11,200 nt of DNA. Origin: Pilaira anomala (lineage: Eukaryota > Mucoromycota > Mucoromycetes > Mucorales > Mucoraceae). The position numbers and the translations under genes were made by a program. The stretch's first letter is position 1; the number at the start of each line of letters is the position of its first letter. Of the stretch, positions 1-8,335 are shown one piece after another. The DNA lies in NCBI GenBank assembly GCA_025716855.1, contig JAIXMQ010000218.1, positions 1 to 11,200 on the forward strand. Direction: 5' to 3'. The notes beneath the pieces are model-generated. The model searched no databases and was not told the origin of the DNA. It saw only the letters and a program-made list of their open reading frames with translations.

Positions 1-20
1 TAGAAATCTTTCTGGGTTTT

Positions 21-899
21 TTAAAGTTCTTCTTGATATTCATTTTTTTTTTCCGTGGATGTAGGGCAATCGGCTGCTTTGTGTCCATGTTCATCACATG
101 CAAAACATAATACACGGGCATTTGCCTTCTTACAATTAAACTTCGTGTGATCTTCACCATGACAGTATCGACACCATGTTTTCATATCAGGGAAAGTTGC
201 ATGGCAGTATTCGTCTTTACCTAGGTCTAAAGTATGTTGGAGTTCCTTGAACTCTTTATTTTTAGGGCGATATAGGGTGGCCTTGCCATTACCCATAAAC
301 CATCCTTTGCGTGATTCCTTAAGTAATGATACATCTAAAACTTCTCCGTACTTTTTTAATCCTTCAGTCAATAATACTCTCAATTCAGCTTCTGATTTGA
401 AAGGTATGTCGGTCAAATTCAGTTGGGTCACGTTCCCGTCACCTTCGATGGCGAGACAGGGTAAAAGTTGGGTTTGTAACTTCTCATAGAAAACTCCGTA
501 CTTAAGAAAAAATTTTAATATTTCAGGAGATGGATAAAGTTCGATATAACGTTCTGATTCTTTTCCGAGGAACTTCAATCCTCTAAAGTTTGATACGCCA
601 TCATATGTACCGGCGAAGATGTCGAAGTGTTCGTCAATCGTGATACTGGGGATTTTCGAAATGTCGAGGAAGCATGCCCCTCTACCTCTCGCATTGCGCC
701 AGATCTTGGTCGAGATCGACTTAAATTCATTGTTTTGAGTTTTTTCAGTTTCAAGCGTGTTAATTTGTGGACCGTCTTTATTGGCATGGTCTGTCAAGGA
801 GTGTTTGTTTGTTGTAACTTGTCTCACTATATCAGAATATGATTTTCCGGTTCTAAACCCCGCCCTGGGGTGGTTGTGTTTTGTAGCGGAAAGAGCCAT
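21..899 (-). CDS. LINE-type retrotransposon ORF1 (gag-like RNA-binding protein with two CCHC knuckles)
   Basis: This 292-residue protein is probably the nucleic-acid-binding ORF1 product of a non-LTR retrotransposon, which coats element RNA in ribonucleoprotein particles. Seen: residues about 156-209 read like an RRM-type fold (LTDIPF, then YGEVLDV and GWFMGNG), preceded by a region that may be a second, degenerate fold. Two canonical C-X2-C-X4-H-X4-C knuckles follow: C243/C246/H251/C256 and C265/C268/H273/C278. The RRM-like plus tandem CCHC layout is the established pattern of many fungal LINE ORF1 proteins. The frame is uninterrupted and starts at an ATG (897-899). The matching ORF2 (endonuclease/reverse transcriptase) would lie to the left, outside the window, so intactness of the element is unknown. 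Alternative: gag of another retroelement. Family-level call is fairly sure; the LINE clade is not. Confidence 0.75.
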   Translation of the reverse strand: MALSATKHNHPRAGFRTGKSYSDIVRQVTTNKHSLTDHANKDGPQINTLETEKTQNNEFKSISTKIWRNARGRGACFLDISKIPSITIDEHFDIFAGTYDGVSNFRGLKFLGKESERYIELYPSPEILKFFLKYGVFYEKLQTQLLPCLAIEGDGNVTQLNLTDIPFKSEAELRVLLTEGLKKYGEVLDVSLLKESRKGWFMGNGKATLYRPKNKEFKELQHTLDLGKDEYCHATFPDMKTWCRYCHGEDHTKFNCKKANARVLCFACDEHGHKAADCPTSTEKKNEYQEEL

Positions 900-1212
900 G
901 TCTTTTTTGAAAATTCATTCGAAGGAGTAACCGATTTTGTTGTATTGATTGATGTTGTAGAAACACAAGGGTTGGTTAACTATGATAAATACATGCCAAA
1001 GGTTGCTTTACGTCGTTCTGGGATGCACAAGTATGTTGTCTGTCGTTTTGATGATATTGTTTGTAACGTTGGACTCGTTAGATTCAACCAAACCGATACT
1101 CGTTAAAAAGTGATAAGTCACCATATTTTTAAAGAACGTTTAGACTCTAAAATGCGAAACCCAAGTAATCTTTAGATTTAATAAATAAACAATTATATAG
1201 ACTGACGTAATA

Positions 1213-1214
<2 letters not shown>
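900..1214 (-). other. probable 5' untranslated leader of the LINE element
   Basis: No reading frame on the minus strand joins ORF1 across this stretch. On the minus strand it sits directly upstream of ORF1 and has a more balanced base composition than the DNA to its right, consistent with a LINE 5' leader. The 5' end of the element cannot be placed. It may lie near the T-run at 1215, but no target duplication was identified. Confidence 0.35.

Positions 1215-1246
<32 letters not shown>
1215..1246. repeat. poly-T run (32 T)
   Basis: An uninterrupted run of 32 T. On the minus strand it is poly-A, so it could be the 3' tail of a retroelement lying to its right in the same orientation as the LINE ORF1, or simply a homopolymer expansion. 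No retroelement coding sequence is visible between 1247 and 2000 to support the first reading. Confidence 0.9.
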
Positions 1247-1249
<3 letters not shown>

Positions 1250-1934
1250 TGCTTTATACTCAGAGACCCAAATTACTTGATGCATTTTGATCTTTTACGT
1301 ATGCTTCTCTTTTATATCACACCCTTATTCTTTTTATATTGTATAAGGACTATTTTATTTTATATAGCTTTTCATAATGGTCTACTCAAATATTGTTACT
1401 TTGATTTTTTTTCCTTCTTTGTACGAGCTTTACCCTTGAGGATTATTTCTCAATCGAAACTTTCGATATTTATTTCCACTATTAAAAGCTTATCCTAACA
1501 GACAGAAGACAACTTTGTTAATGAATTTATCAAATATATACTTTCCGTCTAAAAACATATACTGACAACTGATGAGTCCCATGACAACAATTCACTTCAT
1601 TATACGAATGAGTAAAGACATAAACTTTTTTTTCTTTGACAAATAGTATATATTTACGAAGCTCTAATAAAGCTTTAATATATACGAGCAATTTTGGTCT
1701 AATACATATATACAACCATGAAGTAGGCCCATATTCAGTGTTTTTTTTTTTTTTTTTATAGAAGAAGAAAATAAACAGAGCTGTTATAATTTTAGATAGA
1801 AAAAAAATTACTTTTTGAAATTTATGTATGTAAAAAAAAAAAATTGTTTGATAAGTCTCCAAAATAGTTTGTTGCAAACAATTAATCCGTGTATTTTTTT
1901 CTTTTCCCATCGGTTTCGGATATATTAAAAAAAA
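1247..1934. other. AT-rich stretch with no gene seen
   Basis: About 690 bases of very AT-rich DNA with several A/T homopolymer tracts (for example 1741-1757). Open frames here are low-complexity and rich in F, K, I and Y, with no recognisable motif. No tRNA, no clear splice-linked exons and no repeat pairing was found. Confidence 0.6.
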
Positions 1935-2038
1935 AGAATAATTGTTTGTAAAACGAACAATATTGTTTACAATTTCAACATCAGTTGTTCGATTTGTTAC
2001 CCAAGTTGTTTACAGCGAACAACCAATCCGCCATAGTG
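1935..2038 (-). repeat. terminal region of an unidentified repeat/transposon (ends in TAGTG)
   Basis: Read on the minus strand, this begins at 2038 with CACTATGGCGGATT, an exact 14-base match to 8268-8281 on the plus strand. It continues leftward with several AACAA and TTGTTCG words. The copy at 8268 is also followed by AACAA/TTGTT-rich DNA. Identity begins sharply at CACTA while the outer flanks differ, as expected of a transposon terminus with subterminal motifs. CACTA-type (CMC/EnSpm) elements begin with CACTA, but no transposase of that family is in the window and no partner terminus was found to the left, so the class is inferred only. Confidence 0.45.
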
Positions 2039-2109
2039 TAGAGGAGCCGCAAGATAAACATTCGATGTACTTCGGAACGAAGGGTATGAGAAGCAATTTG
2101 CGAGAATAA

Positions 2110-2515
2110 CTTTTGCCAGCAGTTGTGCTGGATTATACACTGTTAGTAAAAAAATTATTACATAAAAATATACTGGAAAAAAAAATATCATCTAACATTT
2201 TTTTGTAGCCCGGGTATTATGGCCAAGACGGTGCTGAGGCCGTCTTTTACATTGCTTTGAAACTCTTGTTTAAAAGGTCGATTTGCTGAAACCTCTTGGG
2301 CCGGAGAAATGGCTCATGAATCTAGCTATTTAAATCTATTAAGACACGAAATGGTACCCGAAATTGGATACCGTCTCATCCAACATGATTTGAGAGAGAT
2401 GGGTTATCCTGTCGATAATGTCGGCTTAGACATTAATATAGAAGAAAAGATTATGATGATTACAGCTAGCAATAGTTATAGTAAAATTCATGTCAAATTA
2501 GACGAAGAGAACTAA
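2110..2515 (+). pseudogene. broken RTC4-like domain fragment
   Basis: This looks like the C-terminal part of an RTC4-like domain, named after yeast Rtc4 (restriction of telomere capping 4). Two open segments in neighbouring frames carry it. The first, from 2209, reads PGYYGQDGAEAVFYIALKLL. The second contains MAHESSYLNLLRHE and VPEIGYRLIQHDL and runs to a TAA at 2513-2515. They join if one base is extra near the AAAA at 2272-2275; the first frame otherwise stops at TGA 2287-2289. A likely intron of 63 nt (2146-2208) precedes 2209, with a CTAAC branch site and TTTTTTTGTAG acceptor; an upstream in-frame segment starts at 2110, just after a TAA. The larger N-terminal part is absent. The domain match is from pattern memory and not searched. 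A short standalone 68-residue gene from the ATG at 2309 is the alternative. Confidence 0.45.
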
Positions 2516-2547
2516 TATCTCAATAAAAATAAAAGATATAGCAAAAT

Positions 2548-2650
2548 ATCCGTCCAAGTAGTTTTATTTTTTGCGTCCAATTTTTATTGCCAACAAACAG
2601 AAATCCGTCCAGAAAATAAATATTTTGAAGCCCAGAAAAAATCCGTCCAA
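2548..2650 (+). repeat. interspersed short repeat (CGTCCA words, four copies)
   Basis: The word ATCCGTCCA occurs at 2548-2556, 2603-2611 and 2641-2649, with a variant GCGTCCA at 2573-2579, all in the same orientation within about 100 bases. The spacing is irregular. It lies downstream of the RTC4-like remnant and upstream of the KDZ transposase, so it could be a subterminal motif cluster of the KDZ element. No matching copies were found right of that gene, so this role is unproven. Confidence 0.6.
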
Positions 2651-2748
2651 ATTGTAAAACAGCACCCCATTCTGGATAAAATAAAATTCGGACATAAAAG
2701 GGTCACTTAAGCGGAGAGAATGTGTACCCTAAAAGGTCAATTTGATAG

Positions 2749-2784
2749 TTATCCAACTTATCCAGGTTATCCAGGTTATCCTGG
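2749..2784 (+). repeat. 9-bp tandem repeat, four units (TTATCCAGG)
   Basis: Four consecutive 9-base units: TTATCCAAC, TTATCCAGG, TTATCCAGG and TTATCCTGG. The array lies about 150 bases upstream of the KDZ transposase start. It may be a subterminal transposase-binding array or a promoter-proximal minisatellite. No inverted copy was found downstream of the gene. Confidence 0.85.
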
Positions 2785-2936
2785 ATTTTCTGAAACGTCA
2801 CTAAATAAATTTTTATACAATATCATTGGCTCCCCTTTTTAAAAAAAGTAACTTTATTCACCACTATAATTATTTCAATAAACAATGTTACATATTTCCT
2901 TCCAACCATTTTTTTATTAATATTTTTATTTTAACA

Positions 2937-5900
2937 ATGGTACCTCAAAGAAGAAGAAAACCTACTCTTGAAGAAGTCGTTAGAACATTAACTGCTATAC
3001 GTCCTGCAGGTTCATTGTTTGTATCTAACGTCCGTGTTACTAAATATGTTGCCAAACAAAAATCACCAAGAAAAAGAGTGAAGAATGTTGTTGACAACGC
3101 AGCTGCTTCCAGTGGAGCATCTGTTTTCCAACCTTCCTCGTTAGATGATGTTAATGATAACAATGTCCCTTTCGAGGAAGTTCCTTCCACCTGGTCTGTT
3201 CAGTTACAAGACCTCGCAGAAAGGTACATCGTGTCTATTGGTGCACATGGAGAACCAAAATTCACTACAATTTCTCCTCCCACCGAGATGACTTGCTCTT
3301 GTACCGAACTGAAGGTCATAAAAAGTATTTATTTGTACTTCTATTGTGGTATAAAAAAAACTGGAGACTTTTACTTGGATGTATACACTAATTAATATTA
3401 CAGGCTCTTGAAGTTTCGAAATTTCTTTTTGTCCTTGCAAGTCTTATGCTCAGACTTTAGTGGAAATGGGCTTCATGCCTACTTCTGTGACCCTTCCTGA
3501 TGTCGCAGTTCATTTTAGTCTGTTGGAATTCTTTGCCATCCAGAGAGAAGTAGCTGGAATCTCTGGTCAAGCAATGGCCGAGATTTACAGTAAAATGAAT
3601 CATACCAAAGTAAGTAAATTATTTATTCAATATATCTCAAAATTAACTTTTTACAAATTTATAAGAGACCACTTCAGGAAAAAATCTGCCAAAGTTTGCT
3701 TCTGATTTACTTCAGAATGCTCATTTTGGTAGATGAGTATAGCAATGATACTTTCCCGGGTTATTGCGATGAGGAAGGCTGTGTTGCTTGTCCTGATGTA
3801 AGATTCTGATTTATCTTTAATATTAATCTAAATCTCTTATTTATTTATTTTTATAAAAGGATTCTGGTGAGGGAAAATTGGACAGCAGAACAATTTCTGT
3901 TGATGGCTGTTACAGTCATAAGTCGGAATCAAATTCGACTTTTGATCCAATGACTACCGACAGTATCGATAGAAAGATGAGCAAGATCTGGGTGGATGAC
4001 ATGTTGGTATCCAGATACGAACAGAATATGGATGAAGCCGAAGTTGAAGTTGCTGATGCTGTCGAGGGAGACATGAACGTAGTAAGAAGATTAGTATTTA
4101 TTTACATTGTTATAAATGCGCAAAAATTAATCACATATTACTACTAGGTTGGAGGGAAGAAAATTCGTTCACAGCTGGTCGTTACGCTCCAGTGAAGTCC
4201 AAAAGGTACACCGTCACGGGTCTTTTTGGTGCTTGCTGTGCGCGTCACGACTCTGTTCTCAAGCTGGTGGACATGAATAGTGGTGAAGGGTAATAATGAT
4301 ATCTAGAACAAAAAAGCTATAGCTATTTAAACATTAACTCGTCATTTTTTTATAATTTGAACTTTAGATCTCAATATTCATTAGCCATTATACATCAAAT
4401 ACTTGGTGATTCAGGTAATGATGGTTTGTCCGTCAGCACCTCGCCTAACATCAACATAATGTATGATATCGCATGCAAGATCAAGAAGAAGCTCTACGTT
4501 AGTATTACACCATTTGGAAGTATTTGAAGTTAAATAGGATAACTGATTAAATTATCAACTATGTTTATTTAGGACCACTTCCCCGGCTTGAAGGAGAAAT
4601 GCAAACTTGCTGTTCCGGTATTTCACGCCTATGCGCACATCCAACATTGCCAGGTCATTCACAATTCTAGATATAGGGACGGGTTTGGCCTGACCGATGG
4701 TGAAGGAATTGAGCGCCTCTGGGCATACCTTAACAAGTTTGTCAAAGTAACCAGAAAAATGGGGCAAGGAAATCGTAAGCTTGTTTTGTATAGAGCTGCT
4801 AAAGCATACAACGAGAAGAAAAAGGAGACCATGGGTAAGCCATTATTAATGTACAAGTTAAAATGATTAAATGTATTAATAAACTTGTCTTTTTTATTGT
4901 TAAAGCTGAAACCTTGATGAAGAGCCTCAGAGCAGCTGAATTGAAAGAAGCTGCTGCAACAAGATTGGGCGATGTACTGGCATTCTCTGATTTACTTGAA
5001 AATGACTGGAAAGACCACGTTGAAAGTTTGACCAACAGTCATACTTTCTCTGGAATCTCGCAGCTGTTGTCTCCTGGTCAAGCTGAAGTGACCGCTTACT
5101 TTGCACTCTTTCGAACCAGAGAGAACATGGTGTAAGGGGTTTTTTTTAATACATTCAATATATTGTTTTTACTTTTTTTTTTAGGCAAGCCACACCAAGC
5201 TTCCGTGCCAAGTTGAACAAACAAATGGATAAGCTTCTTTTCACTATTAGGGAAACAATCCCTAGTTTTGTTTTACCTGCAGACCCTCATGAACGACAAG
5301 AGATCATTGACAGTGATGACATCTTACGTCAAAGATTCGAGAGAATCAAGAAGGATACTTGTATTAATGCGATACGTTCTAACATTAGAGCGTATCACCT
5401 TACCAATTATAAACTTTACCAATCTGGTCACATAGGTACTTTTTTTTATACACTGTAATGGAAAGCATCACTAAAATTCTTATGTTCTTCGTTAGGTACC
5501 AAACTTGGTAAAAGGTACGAGGAATTTTTACGAAAGCAGAGTAAGACAATCTCTGCTTTAACCAAAGCATTTAACGATGAATTCCACAGTAAGTTGAAGT
5601 ACCAAATGATATTGTAGTTTTCGCTTGTGTATTAATTGAAAATTTCAGCAAATTGTACGTACAAGGAAATGAGCACTAAGGATCACCCCATTTGGGGTGT
5701 TGAAGTTAATTCCTTGACCCTTGATCATTTGGAAAGAAAAAGAGCAATAGAAGAACAAGCTCTTTTGAAGGTAATTACATTTAAAATTAATTGATTAATT
5801 AACAAAACTAATTATTGTGCTTTTTTAGAGGGACATCTTCTACCTTCGAAAGTATGCTTCCAGTAATTTGGAAAAGAAGAAAGATTGCCTCGGTTGTGTC

Positions 5901-6221
5901 AAGACCAAGATTGAAGTGGAAAAAGATAAAAATGTTCTTTTTAAATACGAAGGTATCCTGAAGTTGTTGAAATCGAAAGTATCACAAGCAGAAACATTCA
6001 AGAGACTTGTCATCGGTAAAACGATGTCTGTCTCTGTTTCTGACCTTGTTGTACCGGAAGCTTCTGGTACTGAAGGTGCCTTTGCGACTAATGGTTTAGA
6101 TGGGAATTACCTTGACGATGAAGTCGAAGACATTGAAGCCTTTGGAAACTTGGATGATGATGATGATGATGCTGACGAAGATGATGAAGATGAAGTAGAA
6201 GATTCTGATGATGAAGTTTGA
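2937..6221 (+). CDS. KDZ-superfamily transposase, 12 exons, probably damaged
   Basis: A DDE-type DNA transposase of the Kyakuja-Dileera-Zisupton superfamily. Predicted exons: 2937-3348, 3404-3609, 3666-3797, 3860-4078, 4148-4289, 4368-4497, 4573-4834, 4906-5131, 5185-5435, 5496-5588, 5649-5770 and 5829-6221, about 860 residues. Nine of eleven junctions preserve the frame cleanly. Motifs in order: CSC in exon 1 and FCPC in exon 2 (CxC1-like cysteine cluster); GCVACP in exon 3; VDGCY with D at 3902-3904; CCARHD in exon 5; MYDIACK with D at 4465-4467; FHAYAH, HCQ and DGEGIERLW in exon 7 with E at 4702-4704. The C-terminus is a long Asp/Glu-rich tail (about 6100-6218). The start at 2937 has good context (TTAACAATGG). 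Oddities: the best intron 1 leaves TGA 3409-3411 in exon 2, and exons 4 and 5 are out of phase. Terminal inverted repeats and the 8-bp target duplication were not identified. The family is very likely; present activity is doubtful. Confidence 0.88.
3349..3403 (+). other. KDZ intron 1 with following in-frame stop
   Basis: The best intron has donor GTATAA at 3349, branch-like CTAAT and acceptor ATTACAG ending at 3403. It keeps the reading frame that gives FEISFCPC downstream, but the first codons of exon 2 are then GGC TCT TGA. An alternative pair, donor GTACTT at 3335 with acceptor AAG ending at 3413, avoids the stop. It skips the nearer and stronger CAG and deletes several residues before FEIS. 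Confidence 0.55.
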
Positions 6222-6300
6222 TTTTTTTGTATCACTCAGAATAAAATACTTTTTTTTGTACCATATAGAATAATAAACTTTTTTTTTTGCTACTCATGTG
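6222..6300 (+). terminator. putative polyadenylation region of the KDZ gene
   Basis: AATAAA occurs at 6240-6245 and 6272-6277, 19 and 51 bases past the TGA, each followed by a T-rich tract. This is the expected layout of a fungal 3' end. No transcript evidence is available. Confidence 0.5.
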
Positions 6301-6739
6301 TATGCATAATTTCATTTGCTTATTTTTTGTAAAAGCTAATTATAAAAAGCAGCTTCGACAGTTATCTTTTATAACGTAGTAATGAATTTATACTATTATA
6401 CAGGAGCTTTTTTAAGCATGACCTTTAATTATTTTACATACATATTAGCCAATCAAATTGAAGAAAGAAGAACTCCGGTTCATGTCATTTTTTAATGTAA
6501 TTGTAACAACATATAACTATATCATACTGTAATAACATTTGCAATTGCATTTTAATACAGTCTAATAATCGAAGTAGACTTTAAGAATTTATATCAATAT
6601 CTGTTTTATATAATTACTACGGTATTTTCTTTTTAATAAATAAAAATATTATACACTTAAGATATATTCTTGCATATATATTCTAAAAATATAAATCCAA
6701 GATCAAACTTAATAACTTACTCAAAGCATCCCCAACCGC
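6301..6739. other. AT-rich intergenic DNA
   Basis: About 440 bases of AT-rich sequence with no reading frame of interest, no tRNA and no strong repeat. The right end of the KDZ element should lie here or just before. ATCAAATTGA at 6452-6461 is the inverse of TCAATTTGAT at 2737-2746, but ten AT-rich bases are not enough to call a terminal repeat. Confidence 0.5.
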
Positions 6740-6784
6740 GGATTTAAATCAATAAAAGTTTTACTTTAAATTTTTTTTAAATCC
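6740..6784. repeat. 9-bp inverted repeat (GGATTTAAA)
   Basis: GGATTTAAA at 6740-6748 is mirrored by TTTAAATCC at 6776-6784 with 27 bases between. Together with the nearby perfect hairpin at 6843 this marks a small fold-back-rich patch, possibly a MITE remnant between the two transposons. Confidence 0.5.
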
Positions 6785-6842
6785 TTGATCACCCAACGGG
6801 GGTTGTAAAAAAGTTGCACAATAACATTTCGGTCCCAAAAGT

Positions 6843-6876
6843 TTTTCAGAGGTTGTACTTTTGCAACCTCTGAAAA
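6843..6876. repeat. perfect 13-bp-stem hairpin
   Basis: The left arm TTTTCAGAGGTTG (6843-6855) pairs perfectly with CAACCTCTGAAAA (6864-6876) around the 8-base loop TACTTTTG. It lies about 220 bases upstream of the Harbinger transposase and 620 bases downstream of the KDZ stop. It is not followed by a simple T-run in the manner of a bacterial terminator. It could be a MITE-like fold-back repeat or a transposase-binding palindrome. Confidence 0.85.
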
Positions 6877-7099
6877 TCTGGATTTACTTTTTTTCGAAGC
6901 TTGAACGGACTTTTTTTTTTTTTATTCTTTTTTTGGTAAAATTTAATTAACAATAGCATGAACTACACGTTCTATATCATTATTAACACACTTGAAATTC
7001 AAACTCTTCATAGTATTTTTAGTTGATAATTAATTAATAAAGTATTGCCTTTCTTTTATACAGTCTACCTTCTTTAAATTACTTTTATAAAAACAAAAA

Positions 7100-8335
7100 A
7101 TGATTAACATCGAAAGATATTTAGATTCACTTGACAGTAATATGGATAATGAATTGAAAGAGTTTCTTATGCTTATAGAATCATCAGACGAAGAAGATAC
7201 AAGAATGGACGATATCGATGTATATGCTGCTGCTGCTGTTTATTTTGATGAGAAAGCTAAACCTAAAAAGCGCGGAGGCTCTACTAAAGGTCGTGTGGTA
7301 ATCCAAAGGGATCGTCAAAGGGCTGAGGCTGCTTTGAATCTGAATTACTTTGCCGCAGTTCCTACATACCCACCTGAAATTTTTCGTCGTCGTTTCAGAA
7401 TGCGTCGTGAGCTATTCAATAGAATCGTAGAAGGTGTTGAAAAGCAGGATAGCTACTTCGAGCAAAGACAAGATGCACGTAAGGTCTGGGGGTTTACGGC
7501 CAGACAAAAATGTACTGCTGCTATCCGCCAGCTTGCATATGGTGCGTCGCCTGATTCATATGACGAGTACTTGCAAATGGCAGAATCTACTGGAATGGAA
7601 TCATTGAAGCGTTTTTGTAAGGCAGTCATTGATCATTTTGGAAAGGAATACCTTCGAAACCCTACTGCTGATGATCTCAAGACAATCTTGAAGGTTAACG
7701 AAGAAAGAGGTTTCCGGGGAATGCTAGGATCAATCGATTGCATGCATTGGGAATGGAAAAACTGCCCTACCAGCTGGCATGGTCAGTATACTGGTAAGGA
7801 AAAGTACCCAACTATCATTCTTGAAGCAGTAACTACTCAAGATTTGTGGATCTGGCATTGCTTTTTTGGTTTACCTGGTGCCCTTAATGATATCAATGTT
7901 TTGGATCGATCCTTTGTATTCGACGATTTTCTTACTGGTGAAGCTCCAAAAGTATCATATGTGTTAAATGGTCATCAGTACGAGATGGGTTATTACCTGG
8001 GTGATGGTATTTATCCAAAGTATGCCAATTTGGTAAAAACCATACGCAATCCTACGACATTAGGCGAAAAGGTATATTTTTATTCATTACAAAAATAACG
8101 AGAATGTTTTTAACGAACCATATTCAACTTGTAGAACTTTTCTTCAGCTCAGGAAGCGGTAAGAAAAGATGTCGAGCGTGCCTTTGGCGTTTTACAAGGA
8201 AGGTTTAAGATATTGACGGCTCCAGCCAAATTGTGGGATGAAAGACAGCTAAAAAATGTTATGCTTCACTATGGCGGATTCCTTGGATACTATTCGACTA
8301 AACTTGTTGGCAAAACGAACAAATTTTACATATAA
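7100..8335 (+). CDS. PIF/Harbinger DDE transposase, two exons, C-terminus altered
   Basis: Nuclease-type transposase of the PIF/Harbinger superfamily (DDE_Tnp4 / Plant_tran type), which cuts DNA at element ends. Exon 1 is 7100-8071, the intron 8072-8134 (63 nt, GTATAT to TTGTAG) and exon 2 8135-8335; the phase-0 join gives 390 residues. Seen: an acidic N-terminus, a basic stretch KPKKRGG near residue 55, RRRFRMRRELF around 97-106 (the usual helix before the catalytic core), GSIDCMHW with D213, ALNDINVLDRS with D264, YLGDGIYPKYA around 299-309, and RKDVERAFGVLQ in exon 2 with E338. These supply the D, D, E triad and signature motifs. The usual family ending, an ILHNMI-like motif soon after this point, is missing: after LKNVML the frame runs into the repeat starting at 8268 and ends 22 residues later. 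The partner Myb-like protein of such elements is not seen nearby with certainty. Confidence 0.9.

Noticed and set aside
870..1106. 78-codon open frame on the plus strand
   Set aside because: It overlaps the LINE ORF1 start and its probable leader on the opposite strand, has no recognisable motif, and ends without supporting signals.
1567..1612. Hammerhead-ribozyme-like CTGATGAG
   Set aside because: The required stem II partner followed by GAAA is missing; only CGAATG occurs downstream. A second TGATGAGTC near 9810 also fails to form stem II.
1530..1910. 126-codon minus-strand open frame
   Set aside because: Low-complexity composition from A/T tracts (runs of K, F and Y); no domain or codon pattern supports a gene.
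2029..2100. tRNA-like box A (TAGTGTAGAGG) with a small hairpin CTTCG/CGAAG
   Set aside because: No proper box B or acceptor stem could be folded, and the start coincides with the repeat terminus shared with 8268.
2737..6461. Possible KDZ terminal inverted repeat (TCAATTTGAT / ATCAAATTGA)
   Set aside because: Only ten AT-rich bases match, flanks diverge and no 8-bp target duplication is visible.
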